Part shown: positions 7,657 to 12,720 of the stretch, one piece after another
Layout: the number at the start of each line of letters is the position of its first letter
Position numbering within the stretch: position 1 is the first letter of the stretch
Notes under the pieces: generated by a model
The model's input: the letters and a program-made list of their open reading frames with translations, nothing else
Database searches by the model: none
Told to the model about the DNA's origin: nothing
Position numbers and translations under genes: made by a program
DNA from: Jimgerdemannia flammicorona
Lineage: Eukaryota; Mucoromycota; Endogonomycetes; Endogonales; Endogonaceae
Direction of reading: 5' to 3'
Length of the DNA: 12,720 nucleotides
Assembly (NCBI GenBank): GCA_003990745.1
Contig: RBNI01005332.1
Span: 1 to 12,720 of the forward strand

Positions 7657-9043
7657 TTACATGTAAGGGTACGTAGGGAAATCATTCAAGCCAATCATTC
7701 CCATGTTACCGAAATTGTTCAAGCCATTAAAGCCATAGCCAAGCATGCCGTTGAGGCCGTTCATGCCATTAAGTCCGTTCATGCCGTTGATGCCACCCAT
7801 CCCTCCGAGTGTACCCATGCCGGCCATGTTGCCCATACCATTACCCTGCTGGTCACGGTGCAGCTTGCCTTGAATGCGCTTGCCGTATGGAGTATTACGA
7901 ATCGCGGGGAGTAACGGTTTGATGCATTCCACCAACTTAAAGCGCAATCGGATGGGGCGAAGGATGAGCACCTAGCTCATGCTTACTAAGGCCAAGCAAA
8001 ACCAATTCAAAAACGAAACCTAACGAACCTGTACTCTCTGCAAAGGATCGGCGTAATCTAAGGACGTCTGCACAACGTAATTTGCATAGGAATCTCTCAA
8101 CAGTTTCTCCAACCGACTCTTATTCAACATTTCATCGATGAGGAACTTGCGTGTATCAGGTTCCGATACGCGGATGCACTGTGTAGTATTATTGGGCGGA
8201 AACACGGAGTTTACATAATGCTTGTTAACTTCTGTTAAGACAGTCCACAAATGGAATGGTTCCACGCAGAAAATGAGGGTGGGTTACCTTTTCCATCACA
8301 TTGGAGCTGAATTTCTGAACTGATAACGCGCACACATGCCCAATGAAACGTCTGATTAACCCATCAGAATAGCGAGAGTCGCCCAGATCCAATACGTATT
8401 GAACGACGTAATTGCCGAACGGATCTTGCACAAGTGTTAACGCATTGTATGTAATCTCCGTCACCAGTTGCATCTAGATTAAAGAGTGAAATGGTTAACA
8501 GGTTTCGAGCTCTAGAGTTGGTGGACAATTGCATGGGAATTGGTGGAAGAATTCACCTTCTGCTGCTCAGAAGCATGATCAATGCATCTTTGCAAAACAC
8601 AGCAACCATGCCTGTGCGTCGCCACCTCGATACAGTGCTGACTCACTGCATTGTAAATGAATTGATTGTCTTCGGAAGCCAGACGATTGAGGCATTTTTG
8701 GATGACGTGGTTGCCGTTGAGGTCTTTGATCAGGGTGACCACGTTAGGGTTCAGGGCGACAACAATCATACGGATCTGATATACATGTATGCGAGAAAGG
8801 CAGATGCAATGAGAAGATTACGGGTTGATGCCGAAGTCAGGTATGAGAAGAGAATTATGTTTAAACCGACCTGTTGTGGTGTAGACAAGAACTCGATCAT
8901 TTTTTGAACGGCGCGGGTTCCATGCATATTTAATGAAATGTTGACAAGCTCTTGGGCGACAGTTTCGACGATGATGGTGCGCTGCTCATCGTTACAGTAT
9001 TCGAGTAGCTTCTGGCAGAGGTAGTTGCCAAAAGGGTCTGCAT

Positions 9044-9082
<39 letters not shown>

Positions 9083-11844
9083 GGATAAATCAGTATTTGG
9101 CATAAAAAACGAGAATTTCCCGCCTGTTTTTACAATATAGCGATAATTACCTGTCATGAGCTCCACAAAATGGCTAAACACCTCTGCAAAGATCACGTTC
9201 AGATACTGTTCATTCTGTTCCTCGAGCTTCTTCTGCAAGTAACGGCACCCATGCTGATCTTTGCAGAGCGAATAGATTTCGCCCACGAGTTCCTCAAGTC
9301 TTACTCCAGCAAAGCGATTAGCTGATAACACATGAATAGTAGGAGTTCAGCAAGATCATCTCATGAGGTATCAATCACGCACACAAGACAGCGTCCTTCA
9401 CAGATACATACCTTCAGGGTCATTGTTCATCCGTTTATGGGCCGCGCCGTTGATGCTGCCATTAGCAAGTTTTGACATAGCCATGCTGTTCGCGTGCTGG
9501 ATCTGCCTCATCACGGTGTTTGCGTTGACAGCTGCAGCATTAAACCCAAGATTCTGGTTGAAGCCAAATCCAGTGGCGACGGCTGCGGGGTTAATCATTG
9601 CTGCATTCATAGCGCCCATCGAGTTAATTCCGTTTACGCCCGTCATACTATACTGTTGGTAAAGCGGATTTGCACTGTTGAGCGGTAATCCAGCCGGGAA
9701 ACCCATCTGCGCAGCAGTGGACGCCGTGATATTGGGCATCAGGCCACGGGCCATAGCCTGAGTGGACAGTGGATTCGCGGAAAAAGGAGGGGCATGCATG
9801 AATTGGCAACGTTCACCTCGAGAGCAGAAGCCCTGCAGATAAAAACGGCAGACTCCGTTCGCAGTCGTAGGGTCGGGAATGGCATTCGCCTGTTGCTGCA
9901 AAGCCTCTTCCATGAGGTCCGTGAATGAATTGTTTAAGGCTGAACTACCCATACGATGGCTGGACGGCAGCTCCGGAGTTGAGTACGAGGGCGTCAGTTT
10001 GGGAATAGGCTGCTTCATTGATGGGCCCTCGGCGGACGAGTCCGACTTCTTGTTGGGGAATGAGACCTGCGTGCCCAACGACGATGGAGGCTTCTTCCCG
10101 CTGGAAGGAAACATGGGAGGAAGCTGGCCAAGCTGTGATCGACCGGCATGCTGACGCTCATTAGCCTTTTGAGCGGCGATGTACTGAGGCCATTCGGAAT
10201 TCCGTATGGCATCGAGACTACGGTGTTGGCGGGAGGATGATTTTTGGGACAAAGAAGCAAGATCTAGAGCCGCAGACGATGCAGAGAGCTAAGAGAATAG
10301 GAACAGAGGAGCTAAATCAGCGCATATATCTAGGGATCTGTGTAAAGAAAAGGTATCTCAAACCTAGAAAGACATGCTTTTAAATTAAAGCGACGACTCA
10401 CCATCCCAGGAAAGCTATCACGGCGCACTAGAATAGGAAATTTATCATCGTCCTCCGTGTTCATCTGAAGATAGCGACGAACGAAAGACGACCCAAGCGG
10501 CGGCGCATGGCTGGCCTCGTCGAACTGGGGTATGATCCCTAACAGAGCCACTACAGGTTATTATTCACCATACTGTCATGAGAGAGGCAAGACGTAGACT
10601 TTGGCAATATATATTTACCGGATGAATTTTCCCCGTCATCATCAAAGAGGAATTTGTCATTGAACTGAGGAGGGAATACTGGACCGTCTGAGAAAGAGTT
10701 GTTTGAGCCAGCTTCATCATTCGTCATGGACCTCGTCAGCGCCTTTTGCAATAAACTATTGTGAGCGTTCGGCGTGGGAACATGCACATTCCTGGGAACG
10801 AAGAAAAGGAAAATCAGCACAAAGTCGTGACGTGACAATGCGTTACTTCTGCCTTTCTTTAGCATTCACACATTCTCCGTACTTACTCGCTATCTTTCCT
10901 ATTCTCCAAATGGTCAGTCAAGGTCAGACCGTCCAAATCTGGCCAATTATCGGCCTCGTTAGAATTGCGCCTAGATGCCGGCAACGAACGAGATGCATTG
11001 TTTATCCGAGGAAGATTTGGCGGCGATTGTTCGGTCATAGGCGAAATTGGTTGTTGCAAATGCTTTTGAAGCGTTGTTGAGGGGCATGGCGACACAGTTG
11101 GACCCTTGCCATTGCGCGGACGACTGTCGTTGGCAAGGGCGCCGGCTGCGGTCGTATTACTAGATTTCGAAGCCTGCTGATGTTGAGACAATAGGTCCTG
11201 TTCCTCCCTCATCTGCTTCAGCTCAAGGACCTTCATTTGTTCTTCGAATAATTTGCGTTGTTCAAGCCGTTGACGTTCGTGTTCCAGACGTTTCTGTTCA
11301 AGTTTCTGTAAAATAGAGGTTCGATAAAAATTAAACTTCTACCAATGTTTGTAATGCCTTGCCATTTATGTGTCCCATTAACATGGAAGCATCAAAAGCA
11401 TACCAAATCCACTTCGTCTAGGGGTGGGCTTAGCTGAGCAGACTTTCATCAAGATCCGAATTCGAGTTGCCATTGATAATTAAATTCGCTGTATGCATGA
11501 CAAATTGAAGAGATTGATAATGAAAACGCTCTTACCGTGCTGCCATTTTTTTCAAGATCGACACCATCCGGTTCCAAAGAGGCAAGAAAGCGCGACCCTG
11601 AAACCTCCAAGAGCGATTTATGGTCCAGGTTCCTCTCCCTGGAGACGCTACTCGGTTTGTTTTCTTCTCCCGAATCGGGTGACGGCGGAGTCGAGTTGTG
11701 TGGAGTAACGTATTTTGTCTGCGTGTCCACAGATTTCATGGCCTTGCTGAAGTTATTGCTGGTTGTATAGTCTTTTGGATACAATTGTGGGAAGTAGTTG
11801 TTTGTTCCGAGTGTGGCAATTGTACTAGACGGTTCCAGTGACAT
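7657..11844 (-). CDS. PUF4: PUF4-like Pumilio RNA-binding protein with CCCH zinc finger
   Basis: PUF proteins bind UGUA-containing 3' UTR sites and control mRNA decay and translation in the cytoplasm. Twelve minus-strand exons join in frame: 11844-11536, 11433-11404, 11305-10887, 10791-10619, 10550-10402, 10288-9412, 9321-9151, 9037-8871, 8775-8557, 8473-8288, 8178-8029 and 7971-7657, giving 1054 aa. In order: a Ser/Pro-rich N-terminus containing SRFLASLEPDGVDLE (about residue 85-100), a Glu/Gln/Lys-rich coiled coil (about 114-160, KLEQKRLEHERQRLEQRKLF), a disordered region, a CCCH finger (507-525), eight Pumilio repeats (about 653-990), and a Gly/Asn/Met-rich tail ending TYPYM. The Pumilio domain closely follows yeast Puf4 in the details I remember. 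The symbol is given by that resemblance; yeast Puf4 lacks a finger as far as I know. The start is the first ATG of the exon 1 frame. Exon 2 is only 30 nt and its 5' edge is uncertain. All introns are GT-AG, 57-113 nt. Confidence 0.93.
7744..7791 (-). repeat. Asn-Gly-Met/Leu repeat in PUF C-terminal tail
   Basis: On the minus strand this codes for INGMNGLNGMNGLNGM, five consecutive NG[M/L] units, inside a longer Gly/Met/Asn-rich stretch after the Pumilio domain. Such low-complexity tails often promote condensate or granule association; that role here is inference. Confidence 0.8.
7852..9321 (-). other. Pumilio homology domain, eight PUF repeats
   Basis: Exons 7-12 encode eight repeats. The base-contacting helices read, from repeat 1 to 8: QHGCRYLQ, PFGNYLCQ, MHGTRAVQ, LNGNHVIQ, RHGCCVLQ, PFGNYVVQ, KFSSNVMEK and SYANYVVQ. 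By the known PUF code, repeats 8-7-6 (N-Y-Q, S-N-E, N-Y-Q) read U-G-U, and repeats 4 and 2 read U. The domain closes with the capping sequence AIRNTPYGKRIQGKLH. Ordering and residues match yeast Puf4, including the Cys-Cys in repeat 5 as I recall it. RNA preference is therefore predicted as UGUA followed by an A/U-rich half site. Confidence 0.93.
9045..9081 (+). repeat. A37 tract inside PUF intron 7 (U37 in the transcript)
   Basis: Thirty-seven A in a row lie in the intron 9038-9150. In the PUF transcript this is a U37 run ending four bases before the GATGCAG acceptor, so it forms an extreme polypyrimidine tract. The length may differ between reads or strains. Confidence 0.9.
9794..9850 (-). 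other. CCCH zinc finger of the PUF protein
   Basis: The peptide CRFYLQGFCSRGERCQFMH has the spacing C-x7-C-x5-C-x3-H with aromatic residues at the usual RNA-stacking positions. It follows a weakly helical stretch (SFTDLMEEALQQQ) and precedes a Met/Ala/Asn-rich linker of about 130 residues to the Pumilio repeats. CCCH fingers usually bind single-stranded AU-rich RNA, so the protein probably makes two RNA contacts. Confidence 0.9.
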
Positions 11845-12720
11845 GACGTTAACTCGTTATGGTTGGTGGTGAAGCGGCGGTTTGGTTTTTTAGCGACTGC
11901 CTGTTGATGAAAGAGAAGAAGGCATGAAAGAGGGATAAGTAACGCGTTGTACGCTCGGATATTCTTGTGGCCATGTTGACAGTTGACAGTGGCGTGTTGG
12001 TTGGTGCTCAGGAATTTGGGATAGGTGTGTGTGGTAACAATGACACGAGCATGTGCATAGCAAGATCGAATGTTGATTTGGCTGCGTTCGCGTCCACAAG
12101 TGTAGGATTTCCAGTCTCCATGTTAGGCATGTCAACACGAGTATTGGGGCTGGACTTGGAGATTGTTGAAAGATGTCAGTTGAACGTGTCGGTTGCGTCT
12201 GTGCGTTCAATTGCCCAATTGTTTCCGCAGCTAGATGTCAAAACTCGACTAGAAGTTGTGAAGGCATGCATCGGGTGGAGGTTTGACACATACCCCTTAC
12301 AGAAGAATCGAGAAGGTGTGGGGGGGAGAGGGGGGGGGCCAAGAGGCAAAAGCTTTGGGGGCGACAAGAGTCAAAAGCGAGCAAGGGTTGAATATGGAAA
12401 TTTCGTCACGGGAAGAGATGCAAAAGGGCAAAGGGCGCTCGACACCGACACTTACGATTGATGTTTTGGAGCGGATGGCAGCAAAAATTGTCCCCGAAAT
12501 TTATTGGTTGTCCTGCCACTTTACTATCACTCCAGAGGGAGAAAGGAGAAGAGAACCCCAAAGCAACAGCAGACACACCAGAGAGAGGCCTCGGCGCCAA
12601 ATGTTTATAATCTCTTGACACGAGGATAAAAACGTTCATACTGTATAAATCTCACTTGGTGACGAACAGAGGCACAGAGCGAAACCAAAAATTGTCACAT
12701 CTTGCTTTTTTTTTTTTTTT
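11845..12720. other. Upstream region of the PUF gene
   Basis: These 876 bp run from the PUF start codon to the window edge and should contain its promoter and 5' UTR, read on the minus strand. A plus-strand open frame at 11967-12461 has a Gly-run and basic tail caused by G-rich sequence and no family match, so I do not call it. A minus-strand GTAAG at 12455-12451 could be a 5' UTR intron donor, but no paired acceptor is clear. G-rich runs lie at about 12319-12338 and a T15 tract ends the window (12706-12720). Confidence 0.5.

Noticed and set aside
11967..12461. Plus-strand 164-codon open frame upstream of the PUF gene
   Set aside because: There is no recognisable domain. The C-terminal half is low-complexity Gly/Arg from G runs, and the region is expected to hold the PUF promoter and 5' UTR.
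1..12720. A defence, mobile or biosynthetic gene system
   Set aside because: The recognised genes are unrelated housekeeping or regulatory eukaryotic genes, and no transposase, integrase, repeat array or clustered pathway was seen.

Overview
This window is ordinary nuclear DNA from an intron-rich eukaryote, most likely a fungus. I see five complete protein genes and the tail of a sixth, about 29 spliceosomal introns, and no bacterial-type operons, mobile elements, CRISPR arrays or RNA genes. The PUF4-type Pumilio protein, the fungal-looking MED9 and the sequence features of RPB7 and IMP4 all point to fungi. Introns are mostly 57-190 nt (one of 337 nt) and each gene carries 2-11 of them. That fits an early-diverging lineage (Mucoromycota, Zoopagomycota or a chytrid) better than a yeast, but this placement is inference.

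Layout. The window opens with the C-terminal tail of an RGG/GGS-rich protein (+, ends 142). It is followed by RPB7, the RNA polymerase II stalk subunit (+, 710-2077, 6 exons), and IMP4, a U3 snoRNP/Brix-domain ribosome-biogenesis factor (+, 2445-4200, 9 exons). A probable Mediator subunit MED9 (-, 4720-5336, 3 exons) converges on IMP4. It shares a 100-bp divergent promoter with an alpha/beta-hydrolase of unknown substrate (+, 5437-6701, 4 exons). A 955-bp convergent gap with homopolymer tracts then leads to a large PUF4-like RNA-binding protein with an added CCCH zinc finger (-, 7657-11844, 12 exons). The last 876 bp are its upstream region.

The exon models were assembled by hand from splice signals, reading phase and remembered family sequences. 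All five spliced models keep frame and end at a stop: RPB7 173 aa, IMP4 286 aa, MED9 140 aa, hydrolase 324 aa and PUF 1054 aa. The genes act in transcription (RPB7, MED9), rRNA processing (IMP4) and mRNA regulation (PUF), but nothing shows that they form a functional cluster. I found no convincing undescribed system. The points most worth a second look are splicing oddities (a GC-AG intron, a start-codon-only exon, a micro-exon with a competing acceptor), the CCCH-PUF architecture, and long G and A homopolymers.
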